From: Gemella massiliensis
Lineage (GTDB): Bacteria > Bacillota > Bacilli > Staphylococcales > Gemellaceae
Direction: 5' to 3'
NCBI RefSeq assembly: GCF_900120125.1
Contig: NZ_LT635545.1
Location: 118,778 to 182,777, forward strand
Length of the DNA stretch: 64,000 nucleotides
Position 1 is the first letter of the stretch; the number at the start of each line of letters is the position of its first letter. This document shows, piece after piece, positions 1 to 8,678 of the stretch. The translations under genes and the position numbers were made by a program. Under the pieces are notes generated by a model. The model ran no database searches. It was not told where the DNA came from and was given only the letters and a program-made list of their open reading frames with translations.

Positions 1-432
1 AAAATATTCATCTAGTTTATTATTTTTAAATCGGGTGCGTTGAGTTGCCGCTACGCCGTTAGTAGCGATATAAAGTTTATGAGTTTGTGCTAATTTTTTT
101 AAAAGTTCCGGTACTCCTTTAAATACTTGGTTACCTTCTGCCAGATAAATTCTATACTCCTTATCATACTTCTCATCATTAACTTCTTTATTTAATAAAC
201 TAAAAAAACGTTTAAACCTCCCCTTAGTTACATCTTTACTGCTAAGCTCTCCTAATTCAAGTTTTCTCCACAATGATTTATTTATTGTAATATATTTTTC
301 AAATAAATCATCACTATATTCTATATTATGGTTTAACAATAATTTTTTAAATGCTCTTCTTTCCGCTTTTTTAAAATCTAATAATGTATCATCTAAATCA
401 AATAATAAATACTTATACTGCGTTAAATTCAT
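1..432 (-). CDS. HAD-family phosphatase, YjjG-like (partial, C-terminus off window)
   Basis: The gene starts at ATG 432 and runs off the left edge after 144 codons. GAGGAG lies just upstream of the start. The N-terminus reads MNLTQYKYLLFDLDDTLLDF, the DxDxT nucleophile motif of haloacid-dehalogenase phosphatases. A helical cap-like region follows, then a segment reading KLYIATNGVAATQ, the motif II Thr/Asn region. This layout resembles the YjjG/YfnB group of pyrimidine nucleotide 5'-phosphatases, which remove phosphate from non-canonical nucleotides. The C-terminal motifs are outside the window, so the substrate class is an inference. It appears to be a single gene, separated from the operon to its right by a terminator. 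Confidence 0.8.
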   Translation of the reverse strand, partial: MNLTQYKYLLFDLDDTLLDFKKAERRAFKKLLLNHNIEYSDDLFEKYITINKSLWRKLELGELSSKDVTKGRFKRFFSLLNKEVNDEKYDKEYRIYLAEGNQVFKGVPELLKKLAQTHKLYIATNGVAATQRTRFKNNKLDEYF

Positions 433-529
433 CACCAGTTCTCCTCTATTATATTATTTTTATTATAACATAAATTTTGCTATTTTCCTTTTTAGGTGTA
501 ATACCTCAATTATTATATATTATATAAGT

Positions 530-571
530 AAAAAAGCAATCACTCGTGTTTTGAATGATTGCTTAGTTTTT
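530..571. terminator. Bidirectional intrinsic terminator
   Basis: AAGCAATCA (534-542) pairs with TGATTGCTT (556-564) around a 13-nt loop. Runs of T follow on both strands. It would end minus-strand transcription from the RraA/YkvI operon. The rest of 433-757 holds no gene that I can see. Confidence 0.8.
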
Positions 572-757
572 ATTAAGTTTAAACCCTTGTCACCATTTCC
601 ATTTTAAAATAAACTGTTACTTTGACCCCATTAACAACTACCTAATTAATCAAAATATACCAAAGTTCCTCTTAAAAATTTATGATGAGTTTTTTTCTAC
701 TAAAATAAAATTTCAAAGAACTTACCTCTGAGAAAAATATTTCTTCTCAAATTTTTA

Positions 758-1417
758 CTATAAAGTCTTTAAGATACTTTTTTCTTTAATAATTTTATCA
801 AATCCATATATTTCCAAAGTTGTTTTTCCTTGTTTCAACTTCCTAATAACTTCCACCTCATGATCGAATTTAGCCAAAGCTTTTTCAAATACTTTATCTT
901 CATATTCTTTAGGAATGACGACAACACCGTCACAATCACCAACTATAATATCTCCTGGATTGATCTGAATACCTCCACAGTGAACCGGTATATCCAACTG
1001 AGCTAGACTTTCTTTTACCGTACCTGATGGGTTAAATCCTCTTGAAAAGACAGGAAACCCAAGTTTTTTTATATCTTCAGCATCTCGACAGCTACCATCA
1101 ATAACAATCCCGGCAAGCCCATGGAGTTTGCACGCTGTTGCCATAATATCTCCAAAATGACCTGCGTTGACATATCCATGAAGGTCTAATATCAAAACAT
1201 CTCCCGGTTTTGAGGCATAAATTGCCTGATGAAGTGCTAAATTATCTCCTGGAAAACATCTGGCCGTAAAAGCTCTGCCAACCATCTTCATTCTAAAATC
1301 TACAGGTTTAATCGCTGTATCCATAACTCCTTGATTGGGAACTAAATTATTATTATCTGCAATATTTCCTGTTGGTAATTTTAATAATTTTTGTCTTACT
1401 TCCTCTGTTAAATTCAT
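758..1417 (-). CDS. RraA-like aldolase/decarboxylase (copy 1)
   Basis: A 219-residue member of the RraA/HMG-CHA aldolase family. Such enzymes are metal-dependent class II aldolases or oxaloacetate decarboxylases acting on 4-hydroxy-2-oxoacids; some relatives instead bind RNase E. The catalytic pattern D-X20-R-D is complete, running from GDIMATACK to IDGSCRD, so an enzyme is more likely than an RNase regulator. The C-terminal GDCDGVVVIP stretch is the usual nucleotide-fold strand of the family. It is the last gene of a three-gene operon, 7 bp after the transporter, with AAAGGTAGGG before its ATG. A similar gene opens the operon. The substrate is not evident. Confidence 0.85.
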   Translation of the reverse strand: MNLTEEVRQKLLKLPTGNIADNNNLVPNQGVMDTAIKPVDFRMKMVGRAFTARCFPGDNLALHQAIYASKPGDVLILDLHGYVNAGHFGDIMATACKLHGLAGIVIDGSCRDAEDIKKLGFPVFSRGFNPSGTVKESLAQLDIPVHCGGIQINPGDIIVGDCDGVVVIPKEYEDKVFEKALAKFDHEVEVIRKLKQGKTTLEIYGFDKIIKEKSILKTL

Positions 1418-1424
1418 ACTTTCC

Positions 1425-2621
1425 CTACCTTTCTGAAGTTTTTGTAATCAATGTGTAATTTTCATCAAGAATTCCATCTTTTTTATCTTTCCATAGTCTA
1501 TATGGAACGCTCACGATTAATGGTATCAACATAACAGGTCCTACTATCATTGTAAATCCACCATAACCGTATTTAATAATATTAATCAAACCTAGGCTTG
1601 ATCCAAATGTACAAATCAATACAAAAATTATAGCAATTAAAAATTTTCGTACTGAAATACTACTGTTTTTCCATTTCTTTGCAAGCAATGGCTCAAAACG
1701 ATTACAAACTGTAAATATAAAGGCAACCGAGCTTGAAACCATAGCACCAATGGCAAATATAGCATATAAAATTTTAGAAAAATTTCCGGAGTTTGAAAGT
1801 GTGTCAATTGCCCAAAGTGTTGGAATGTCTTCTTTCATAATATCCGGCATTCCTGCAGAAAAGATATATGTAAAAATCATAGTAGAACCTGCACATAGCA
1901 CTGCAGTTACAGTAGATTGTAAGATAATATCTTTTCTCGTTTTTAGAACACCTCGTGATGCCGGTACACAGGCATCATAACCATTCATGAAAAAGACAAC
2001 AATAGTCAACATCGAAAACCAGGCTTGCGATGCTGAAAACCCATAAGATGTATAGGAAATATGTTCTTCCAAATAATTATTAGCAAGAGGGATAGCATTT
2101 TTAAGACAGATAATTGCTACTCCTGCACAAACTAATAATACGGCAATTCCAAAGATAGCTCCCATCTTACGAAGAACTCCAGCCCCTAAGAGTGCAAACA
2201 GCAACACTAGAATACAAAAACCAATAGTTCCAATAATTCTTGGCACGCCAAATATCTGATTTAACAGAATTGCTGTTGTGGAAATTTGTGCTGATAAGGC
2301 AATCAGAACAACTGAAATAACCTGAATTTCTTTAAAAGTTCCGAAAAAAAGTTGCAATCTTTTAGGTCGATAAATAGTGTTATAGGCATCTCTATAAGAC
2401 ACCGGTTGATAAATTCGATTAACTTCAAAGAGAAGAATACTAAAAACAAAGCATAACAAACCTGCTAATGCTGGGCCGAGAAAAATACCAATCCATCCTT
2501 TATTGTTAAAATAAGAAACCGTCTGTGTTCCTGAAGCAAAGCCCGGACCAACATATGCAGTGTACATGATGGCAGAAAGCGAAAGAATTGCTGCCGTTTT
2601 TTTACGAGATGTTGCTACCAT
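1425..2621 (-). CDS. YkvI-like membrane transporter, APC/NSS superfamily
   Basis: A 398-residue polytopic protein with about ten to eleven hydrophobic segments. The N-terminal MYTAYVGPGFASGTQT region has the broken-helix glycine pattern of transporters with the LeuT fold. The overall pattern resembles the poorly characterised Bacillus YkvI family. AAAGGAGGG precedes ATG 2621. It sits between two RraA-like aldolase genes with gaps of 7 and 14 bp, so it probably imports, or exports, the substrate or product of those enzymes, perhaps a small organic acid. That role is inferred from context only. Confidence in the class is good; in the substrate it is low. Confidence 0.75.
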   Translation of the reverse strand: MVATSRKKTAAILSLSAIMYTAYVGPGFASGTQTVSYFNNKGWIGIFLGPALAGLLCFVFSILLFEVNRIYQPVSYRDAYNTIYRPKRLQLFFGTFKEIQVISVVLIALSAQISTTAILLNQIFGVPRIIGTIGFCILVLLFALLGAGVLRKMGAIFGIAVLLVCAGVAIICLKNAIPLANNYLEEHISYTSYGFSASQAWFSMLTIVVFFMNGYDACVPASRGVLKTRKDIILQSTVTAVLCAGSTMIFTYIFSAGMPDIMKEDIPTLWAIDTLSNSGNFSKILYAIFAIGAMVSSSVAFIFTVCNRFEPLLAKKWKNSSISVRKFLIAIIFVLICTFGSSLGLINIIKYGYGGFTMIVGPVMLIPLIVSVPYRLWKDKKDGILDENYTLITKTSER

Positions 2622-2635
2622 AAAAATCCCTCCTT

Positions 2636-3292
2636 TTATTTATTCTTAGATTGTAGATTATGATAGCCGAATCTTTCACGTGCTACTTTCAAAGTACTAC
2701 CATTTTTTACTTCAGCAATAATCTTTTGTTCTACTTCTTCAATATGTTTAGCAATTACAAGAACTTCTTCTGCTCGTTCTTTTGGAATTACTAATACACC
2801 CGAATCATCTCCAAGAATAATATCCCCCGGGCGAACTTGAACTCCGGAAATAGCAATCGGAATATTCACCGCATCGACCGTTACACGTTCCTTTCCTGTA
2901 ACCATATATTTACCCTTTGTATAAACTCCATAATCTAATTCTTTGATACCGTCAACATCACGACAGACACCATCAATCACCGTTCCTTCAATTCCCTTTG
3001 TTTTTGCTGTATAGGTCATAATATCTCCCCATACTGTGCAATAAGTTCGTTCGCCATTATCAATGACCACAACCTGCCCAGGTTCTACATCATCAATAAA
3101 ATCTCCTACATTGCCTTTTTCTAGTCCACAGGGGATATAATGAACCGTAAATGCTTCTCCACAGATTTTATTCCCACCGGCAACCGCTTGAATTCCTAGT
3201 AAACCACAAGAAATCCCTAGTTTATCCATTGCATCTGAAATACTGGCTGTATCCACTTTTTTTATAGCTGCGATTAATTGTTTTTGTTCCAT
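2636..3292 (-). CDS. RraA-like aldolase/decarboxylase (copy 2)
   Basis: A 218-residue protein of the same family as the gene at 758-1417 but clearly diverged. It also keeps D-X20-R-D, from WGDIMTYTAK to VIDGVCRD, plus a GDDSGVLVIPKE strand near the C-terminus. It is the first gene of the operon, with AAAGGAG before ATG 3292. The divergent LysR gene begins 187 bp upstream. Two aldolase paralogues around one transporter suggest either a hetero-oligomer or two steps on related hydroxy-oxo-acids. The known family reactions are retro-aldol cleavage to pyruvate or oxaloacetate decarboxylation; which applies here cannot be read from sequence. Confidence 0.85.
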   Translation of the reverse strand: MEQKQLIAAIKKVDTASISDAMDKLGISCGLLGIQAVAGGNKICGEAFTVHYIPCGLEKGNVGDFIDDVEPGQVVVIDNGERTYCTVWGDIMTYTAKTKGIEGTVIDGVCRDVDGIKELDYGVYTKGKYMVTGKERVTVDAVNIPIAISGVQVRPGDIILGDDSGVLVIPKERAEEVLVIAKHIEEVEQKIIAEVKNGSTLKVARERFGYHNLQSKNK

Positions 3293-3367
3293 AATGGTAA
3301 CTCCTTTGTTTTAATAATAATTTTCAAGGTTCAGTACTGTATTCTGAGTTTTGTTTTTCTATGATTT

Positions 3368-3424
3368 TAATATATCATATAATATATTACTTGTAAAACA
3401 GATATTTTTGATATAAAATATCAA
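3368..3424. promoter_or_regulatory. Two inverted repeats in the divergent LysR/RraA intergenic region
   Basis: A 22-nt near-perfect inverted repeat at 3368-3389 has arms TAATATAT and ATATATTA. A second perfect one lies at 3408-3424 (TTGATAT, 3-nt spacer, ATATCAA). Both are between the divergent starts, where LysR-type regulators normally bind. They are candidate recognition and activation sites for the neighbouring regulator. Confidence 0.45.
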
Positions 3425-3479
3425 TAAATTCGTTATTTATAAAACGAAAATAAATGTGAAAACGAAGGAGAATATAAAA

Positions 3480-4397
3480 ATGTTTTATGAACAAATAGAA
3501 ACTTTTTTAACAACTGTTACTTACGGAAGTATTTCAGCTGCTGCAAAGTATTTGTATGTATCACAATCAACAGTTTCTTCAAGACTTCAACAACTTGAAA
3601 ATGAATTAGGAGTACAACTTTTAATACGAAACAAAGGTCATAGGAGAGTGGAACTTACAAATTATGGACATTCATTCATTCCAATTGCAAGCCAATGGGC
3701 TTCTCTTTGGAAGGACACCCAACATCTAAAAGATATTGAAAATATACAAACTTTAACAATCGCCAGTGTGGATGCAGTGAACAACTATACTTTCGTATCA
3801 TTTTTTAAAAAATTCATGTCCACACATCCAAATATTCGTCTGAATATAAGAACTCACCATTCTTCTGAGATATATTCATTGGTGGAAGACCGCATTGCTG
3901 ACATAGGTTTTGTCTTTTCAAGAATTAACTATCCTGATGTTGTTAGTAAACCTATTTATCGAGAACTTATGTATCTCATCTGTAGCAAAAACAGCCCTTA
4001 TCATAACGATATGGACTGTGGTGAGTTACCTACCGAAAAAGAAGTTTTACTGAACTGGGGGTTAGATTATAAAAGTTGGCACGACCTTCATTTCAACCCA
4101 TCTTGCCACCCTGCCTTAAGCATTAATACCGGTTCCATGCTTCAACGATACATTCAAGATGACAGTTGGGGAGTTGCACCAATGTCCGTAATCAACGGCG
4201 CCATGCGTTCTAATCCTAATCTGACTTTTTTCACATTAACAACCCCACCGCCTCCTCGGATTTGCTATATTATTAGAAACCCATATCCAAATGTAAATAA
4301 TTCAAAGCTGATTGAAGAGTTTGAACAAGAATTAACTTCATTTATTTCTGATGATGAAAATATCTGTTCTTTTGAAAATTGGATGTTAAACGATTAA
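3480..4397 (+). CDS. LysR-type transcriptional regulator
   Basis: A 305-residue regulator starting at ATG 3480. AAGGAG at 3465-3470 lies 9 nt upstream and decides this start; a GTG at 3456 is in frame but would include the ribosome site in the coding sequence. The first 60 residues form the winged helix-turn-helix (SISAAAKYLYVSQSTVSSRL). A periplasmic-binding-like effector domain follows from about residue 80. It is transcribed divergently from the RraA-YkvI-RraA operon, the classic arrangement for a LysR regulator and its target, so it probably senses a metabolite of that pathway. The effector is unknown. Confidence 0.9.
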   Translation: MFYEQIETFLTTVTYGSISAAAKYLYVSQSTVSSRLQQLENELGVQLLIRNKGHRRVELTNYGHSFIPIASQWASLWKDTQHLKDIENIQTLTIASVDAVNNYTFVSFFKKFMSTHPNIRLNIRTHHSSEIYSLVEDRIADIGFVFSRINYPDVVSKPIYRELMYLICSKNSPYHNDMDCGELPTEKEVLLNWGLDYKSWHDLHFNPSCHPALSINTGSMLQRYIQDDSWGVAPMSVINGAMRSNPNLTFFTLTTPPPPRICYIIRNPYPNVNNSKLIEEFEQELTSFISDDENICSFENWMLND

Positions 4398-4435
4398 ATT
4401 AGCTACGATTTTTTTAAAAATTATTTTAAATTAAA

Positions 4436-4485
4436 AAATAGATGAGATAAATTTTATCCAATCTATCTCATCTTCAATATTATTT
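4436..4485. terminator. Terminator between convergent genes
   Basis: GATGAGATA (4441-4449) pairs with TATCTCATC (4464-4472). The better T-run follows on the minus strand, serving the decayed hydrolase gene to the right. It may also stop the LysR transcript. Confidence 0.6.
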
Positions 4486-4581
4486 TTTATCTTCAAAATA
4501 TTATCTTACTTACAGTATTCTCTTTTCGTTAAATAATTAATAATTAGTTATTTTGCAATATCTTTATGTGCTATTATACTT

Positions 4582-5129
4582 CTATAACCGTATAATATGC
4601 GGTTCTACTTTATCATCATGATTTGCTAATACTTCAATACAATTTTCATTTATTGTATGAGTTTTAACCCAATCAAGTGATTTTTGTGCTTGTTCTCTAT
4701 TTTCGACAACACCCGGTGTTAAGTTTTCTTCCCACGAACGTGCTGCATAACCCGCATTCGACGCCAATAATACATAGTGTTCATCATTCAAACTTTTAAC
4801 TTTTGTTGCACATAATCCCTTACTATGACCGGATATTGAAATAACAAATTTTTTATTTGATGTGTTCTATTATTAATATGCCATCCTGTATCAATTAGAA
4901 TTAATCCTTTTGGGTGTTCTATCAAGTAAATTGAAACCAGAATAGAAATTTGTTGTTTTTTTGAGCGAAATATCCCCGTCCACGCTATTTTATTTTCTCC
5001 TTTTTTATAAAATGACAATGCTTCATCAACGATTACTCTCCCGATATGTAATATATGTATTTTTATAGCTTTATTACCATCTCTGTAAATTATTAAATAT
5101 ATTTTATAACCTAAAATAAAATTTATCAA
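4582..5129 (-). pseudogene. Remnant of a metallo-beta-lactamase-fold hydrolase
   Basis: Two overlapping minus-strand fragments look like the two ends of one gene of the N-acyl-homoserine lactonase-like MBL family. The 5' part (to 4788) carries YLIEHPKGLILIDTGWH, a typical first beta-sheet. The 3' part carries VISISGHSKGL, readable in the shifted frame near 4800-4850, then YVLLASNAGYAARSWEE and ANHDDKVEPH. The central block that should hold the zinc-binding HxHxDH is gone, an in-gene deletion of roughly 100 codons, and a frameshift follows. The gene should be inactive. Family assignment is by pattern only. Confidence 0.7.
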
Positions 5130-5216
5130 TACAAAAAATAACTTTTTTAAAATAGCTAAACTTCTTTTTCTAATCTATAATTAATTTATAATTCCTGCTT
5201 CAATTATAAATTTTTC

Positions 5217-6479
5217 CTATTTATTTTTAACTTTACTTTTTCTATTAAATACTAAATTCATTACAATTGCGACAATCGTTCCCAATACTATTCCACTATC
5301 CGTAAATACTCTTATAAACTCCGGTAGTTTGGCAAAAGCTGTCGGTACTGTTGTAACTCCTAATCCTAATCCTACCGAACAGGCAATAATCATTAGATTT
5401 TCTTGCTTTGCAAAATCTGTACTCCCCAACATTTTTACCCCATAAGCGAGTACCATTCCAAACATACTAATCATCGCACCACCAAGAACCGGCTGAGGTA
5501 CTATGGTTGCTAATGCCCCAATTTTCGGTATTGAACCAAACACTAGTAACAATAATACCATAACATACATTACTTTTTTGCTCTTTACTCCGGAAATTTG
5601 AACAAGTCCGACATTTTGAGAGTATGTAGTATATGGAAAGGCGTTGACGCTTGAACCTAACATTACTGCTAATCCTTCTGCTAAATATCCTCTTCTTAAA
5701 TCTTGCTCTCCAATTTTTTTATCGCAAATATTTCCAAGTGCATAATATACCCCCGTAGATTCTATCATGCTTACTATTCCAACAATAACAAAGGTTAAAA
5801 TGGCACTGCTCTTAAATTCAAATCCCGAAAATTTAAACGGCGTAGGATGTTGAAACCATCCGGCTTGACCTACTTCTGCAAAACTTACCATTCCCATAAA
5901 ATTTGCCAACACTGTCCCTATTACAAGACCTAATAAAATAGCTATTGAATGAATAAATCCTGTTGTAAATTTATAAATTATTAAAATAATAATCAATGTT
6001 ACAAATGCCAATAGAATATTTTTAGGATTCCCAAAATCAGCTGATCCCTGCCCTCCGGCTATATAATTCATCGCTACCGGAACTAAAGTAATTCCAATAA
6101 TTGTCACTACACTACCGGTTACTACGGGTGGAAACAACTTAGCCACTTTAGCAAAAAACGGTGATATAAGAACAACAACCAATCCTGAAATAAAAATTGC
6201 TCCATACATTGTAGCAAGCCCGAAATTTTTTCCAATAGAGATCATCGGTGCTACTGCTGTAAAAGTACAACCGAGAACAACCGGTAACCCAATACCGACA
6301 AATTTACCTTTATAAACTTGTAGAAAAGTTGCAACTCCACACATAAATATATCAACAGAAACTAAATATGTTGTCTGTTCAGAAGAAAGTCCTAGCCCCG
6401 CTGCTACAATAATGGGAACAATAACAGCTCCCGCATACATAGCAAGTACGTGTTGTAAACTCAAAATAAATGTTTTCAA
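5217..6479 (-). CDS. Xanthine/uracil-family nucleobase permease (NCS2), PbuX-like
   Basis: A 420-residue integral membrane protein of the nucleobase:cation symporter-2 family, which imports purine or pyrimidine bases. The start is an unusual TTG at 6479, supported by AAGGAG 8 nt upstream. Many hydrophobic helices are visible, and the family glutamate lies in the TFVIVGIVSMIESTGVYYAL segment. The guanine-type riboswitch in its leader points to a purine substrate, most likely xanthine or guanine. It is a single-gene transcript; no xpt phosphoribosyltransferase gene accompanies it, although the pair often occurs together in Bacilli. Confidence 0.88.
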   Translation of the reverse strand: MKTFILSLQHVLAMYAGAVIVPIIVAAGLGLSSEQTTYLVSVDIFMCGVATFLQVYKGKFVGIGLPVVLGCTFTAVAPMISIGKNFGLATMYGAIFISGLVVVLISPFFAKVAKLFPPVVTGSVVTIIGITLVPVAMNYIAGGQGSADFGNPKNILLAFVTLIIILIIYKFTTGFIHSIAILLGLVIGTVLANFMGMVSFAEVGQAGWFQHPTPFKFSGFEFKSSAILTFVIVGIVSMIESTGVYYALGNICDKKIGEQDLRRGYLAEGLAVMLGSSVNAFPYTTYSQNVGLVQISGVKSKKVMYVMVLLLLVFGSIPKIGALATIVPQPVLGGAMISMFGMVLAYGVKMLGSTDFAKQENLMIIACSVGLGLGVTTVPTAFAKLPEFIRVFTDSGIVLGTIVAIVMNLVFNRKSKVKNK

Positions 6480-6562
6480 AATAATATCTCCTTATAGTTT
6501 TTGTAACACAAATAATACCTTATGAAAATTTTTTATAAAATTTAATAATAATATATTAAAAT

Positions 6563-6598
6563 AAAAAATCGCCCCTTTAAATAAAAGTAGGCAATTTT
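6563..6598 (-). terminator. Riboswitch expression-platform terminator
   Basis: On the minus strand AAAATTGCC pairs with GGCGATTTT (9 bp, one G-T) and is followed by a run of T. It lies between the purine aptamer and the permease start, so ligand binding would favour premature termination. Confidence 0.75.
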
Positions 6599-6654
6599 CT
6601 TTAGTTTCTTAATATATTCAATTTAAAGTTATTAAATAAAATATAATATAAAAA

Positions 6655-6727
6655 ATGCCCATAGTCATCTAATTTAAGGTCAGATGGTAGAAACTTGCAA
6701 GCCGTATTCTTGCCTTTATATGTGCTA
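6655..6727 (-). ncRNA. Purine (guanine-type) riboswitch aptamer
   Basis: The minus strand shows the purine aptamer core in order: the P1 5' arm, the TATAAAG junction, P2 GCAAG/CTTGC around AATACGG, the invariant GTTTCTACC, P3 ATCTGA/TTAGAT around CCTTAAA, then GACTATGGGC closing P1. The residue in the GACTATG junction that sets specificity is C, which pairs with guanine, hypoxanthine or xanthine (adenine riboswitches carry U). The downstream gene is a purine permease and a terminator lies between them. P1 has one internal mismatch. Confidence 0.9.
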
Positions 6728-6844
6728 TATACATTTAGTTATAATATCAATTTTTCTTACTATTTGCAAGAGATAACAGTCATATTTTTAAAATTTATAT
6801 CCTATAAATCTTTAATTTATTCTTATGATAGACTGCTATAATTT

Positions 6845-6892
6845 ATAAAACCATTTATAATCAGACTTGAAATTCTAATTATAAATGGTCTA
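6845..6892 (-). terminator. Terminator of the mannose-PTS operon
   Basis: ACCATTTATAAT and ATTATAAATGGT (6850-6889) form a 12-bp stem. On the minus strand TTTTAT follows, just after the IID stop codon. Confidence 0.8.
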
Positions 6893-6904
6893 TATTTAAT
6901 ATTT

Positions 6905-7825
6905 CTACATTACTCCGGCTACATGTGCTAAAATACCTAATGCGAACAATCCGAAGATTATTATGATTGGGCTTACTTTACGTTTTAATAGCCACATACA
7001 TACGAATGTTAATAGTAATGCCGCAAAGCCCGGAATAAGTTGGTTTAAGTTATCTTGCAATGTTGTTACTTTTTCCGGTGTTAAAGAATATTCTCCACTT
7101 TGCACTTTTGTAATAATATCTTGAAGTACACCACCTGTAATATGTTCTTTTTCTCCAGGGAAATGAATAAATGCCTTATCATCTAACGGTACTTTTGATA
7201 CTACTAACGGGAAGCTGATATTAGTCCAACGTTGAACTAAAATACCCATTACGAACATACCAAGAATTGATGCACCTTTTGTAACTTTTTGTAAGATACC
7301 GCCTGAAAGGTCACTAGTAATTTCTGAACCTTTTTTGTAACCAAATTCCTGTGTATACCATAGGAAACCTATACGTATAGCATTCCATGCGATAAAGAAT
7401 AACAAAGGTCCTAAAATAGAACCACCTAAAGCTAGTGACGCTGCAATAGCTCCTAAAATTGGTCGAACTGTAAACCAAAATACAGGATCTCCAATACCGG
7501 CTAACGGCCCCATCATTCCGACCTTAACACCTTGGATAGCTGCATCATCAATTTCCGCACCATTTGCACGATCTTCCTCAAGAGCAAGTGTTACCCCAAG
7601 GATAGGTGCTGCAATATATGGGTGTGTGTTAAAAAATTCTAAATGACGTTTTAATGCTTGAGTTGCATCTTCTTTATTCGGATATAATTTTTTAAGTGCC
7701 GGGATTAGAGCGAATGCCCAACCACCATTTTGCATACGTTCATAGTTCCATGATCCTTGAAGGAACTGAGAACGCAACATAACGCTACGACGATCTTTTT
7801 TACTTAATGTAACTTTTCTCTCCAT
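6905..7825 (-). CDS. manZ: PTS mannose/fructose/sorbose-family IID component
   Basis: A 306-residue IID subunit of a mannose-class phosphotransferase permease. The N-terminal region carries the family pattern RSQFLQGSWNYERMQNGGWA, and PLAGIGDPVFWFTVRPILGA is the conserved core of IID. Hydrophobic helices follow near residues 180-200 and 270-300. With IIC it forms the membrane channel that takes up hexose, phosphorylated by the IIAB protein encoded upstream. It is the last gene of a three-gene operon, 15 bp after the IIC gene, with GGAGGAA before ATG 7825. Confidence 0.92.
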   Translation of the reverse strand: MERKVTLSKKDRRSVMLRSQFLQGSWNYERMQNGGWAFALIPALKKLYPNKEDATQALKRHLEFFNTHPYIAAPILGVTLALEEDRANGAEIDDAAIQGVKVGMMGPLAGIGDPVFWFTVRPILGAIAASLALGGSILGPLLFFIAWNAIRIGFLWYTQEFGYKKGSEITSDLSGGILQKVTKGASILGMFVMGILVQRWTNISFPLVVSKVPLDDKAFIHFPGEKEHITGGVLQDIITKVQSGEYSLTPEKVTTLQDNLNQLIPGFAALLLTFVCMWLLKRKVSPIIIIFGLFALGILAHVAGVM

Positions 7826-7840
7826 TATTCGTTCCTCCTA

Positions 7841-8647
7841 CTAATAATCATTTAATATATCACCTAATGGATCACCTGATGAGGCAGATCCACCGCCACC
7901 ACCTTTTCTATTAGAAAGATTTAGGTAAACAATAGCGATACATAATCCGATAATACCTGTCGCAATAAGTGTCAATTCTTTTAACGGTGCTAATGCAAAA
8001 CCTAAGAAGAAGAATGGCCATACTTCTTTTGTCGCCATTAGATTAATTACCATAGCGAAACCTACTGCTACTACCATACCACCACCGATAGTCATACCTT
8101 TTGAGAACCATTCCGGTAGTGCCTCTAAACCACTTTTAACCGCTTCTGACGGAATAAACATTAGTAAACCTGCCGGAATTGCTACACGTAATCCTTGCAT
8201 ACATAATGCTACATAATGCCAGAATTGAACTCCCGCAAAATTACCGTTTTCTGCCGCACTATCAGCACGGTGTACTATTACCACCGCCAATGTACGAACT
8301 GCCATTGTTAATACTAATCCTACTGTTGCTAATGTGATAGCTGCTGCAATCGCAATGTTACGTCCATCAGCAGAAAAATTAGCAGCTTTTACAAAAATAA
8401 TCGCTGATGCTACTGATGCCAATGCTGCATCTGGTGCAACAGCTGCACCGATATTTGCCCATCCCAAAGCTAGTAATTGTAACGCACCACCTAAAATGAT
8501 ACATTCTGTTAAATGTCCCGTAGCCAAACCGATTAGCGAACATGCAATAATTGGTTGATGGAATTGGAATTGATCTAAGATACTTTCCATACCTGCTAAA
8601 AAAGCAACTACAAGGACTAAAATCACTGAAAGAATATTAAAATCCAT
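7841..8647 (-). CDS. manY: PTS mannose/fructose/sorbose-family IIC component
   Basis: A 268-residue integral membrane protein matching mannose-class IIC, with DFNILSVILVLVVAFLAGME at the N-terminus, GWANIGAAVAPDAALASVAS, and repeated hydrophobic helices. It forms the sugar translocation path with IID. The C-terminal tail is odd, with a glycine/serine-rich stretch (RKGGGGGSASSGDPLGD) probably exposed in the cytoplasm. It lies 31 bp after the IIAB gene and 15 bp before IID, with AGGAGGACACA before the start. Mannose-class systems in Bacilli commonly carry glucose, mannose and amino sugars; the substrate here is not fixed by sequence. Confidence 0.92.
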   Translation of the reverse strand: MDFNILSVILVLVVAFLAGMESILDQFQFHQPIIACSLIGLATGHLTECIILGGALQLLALGWANIGAAVAPDAALASVASAIIFVKAANFSADGRNIAIAAAITLATVGLVLTMAVRTLAVVIVHRADSAAENGNFAGVQFWHYVALCMQGLRVAIPAGLLMFIPSEAVKSGLEALPEWFSKGMTIGGGMVVAVGFAMVINLMATKEVWPFFFLGFALAPLKELTLIATGIIGLCIAIVYLNLSNRKGGGGGSASSGDPLGDILNDY

Positions 8648-8678
8648 TGTGTCCTCCTAATATAAATACATAATTAAA

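Noticed and set aside
1750-1980. Plus-strand 76-codon frame inside the YkvI-like gene
   Set aside because: It is antisense to a well-supported transporter gene and has no ribosome site; overlap shadow.
3456-3479. GTG 3456 as the LysR start
   Set aside because: It would translate through the AAGGAG site that correctly spaces ATG 3480, and the ATG gives the normal LysR N-terminus.
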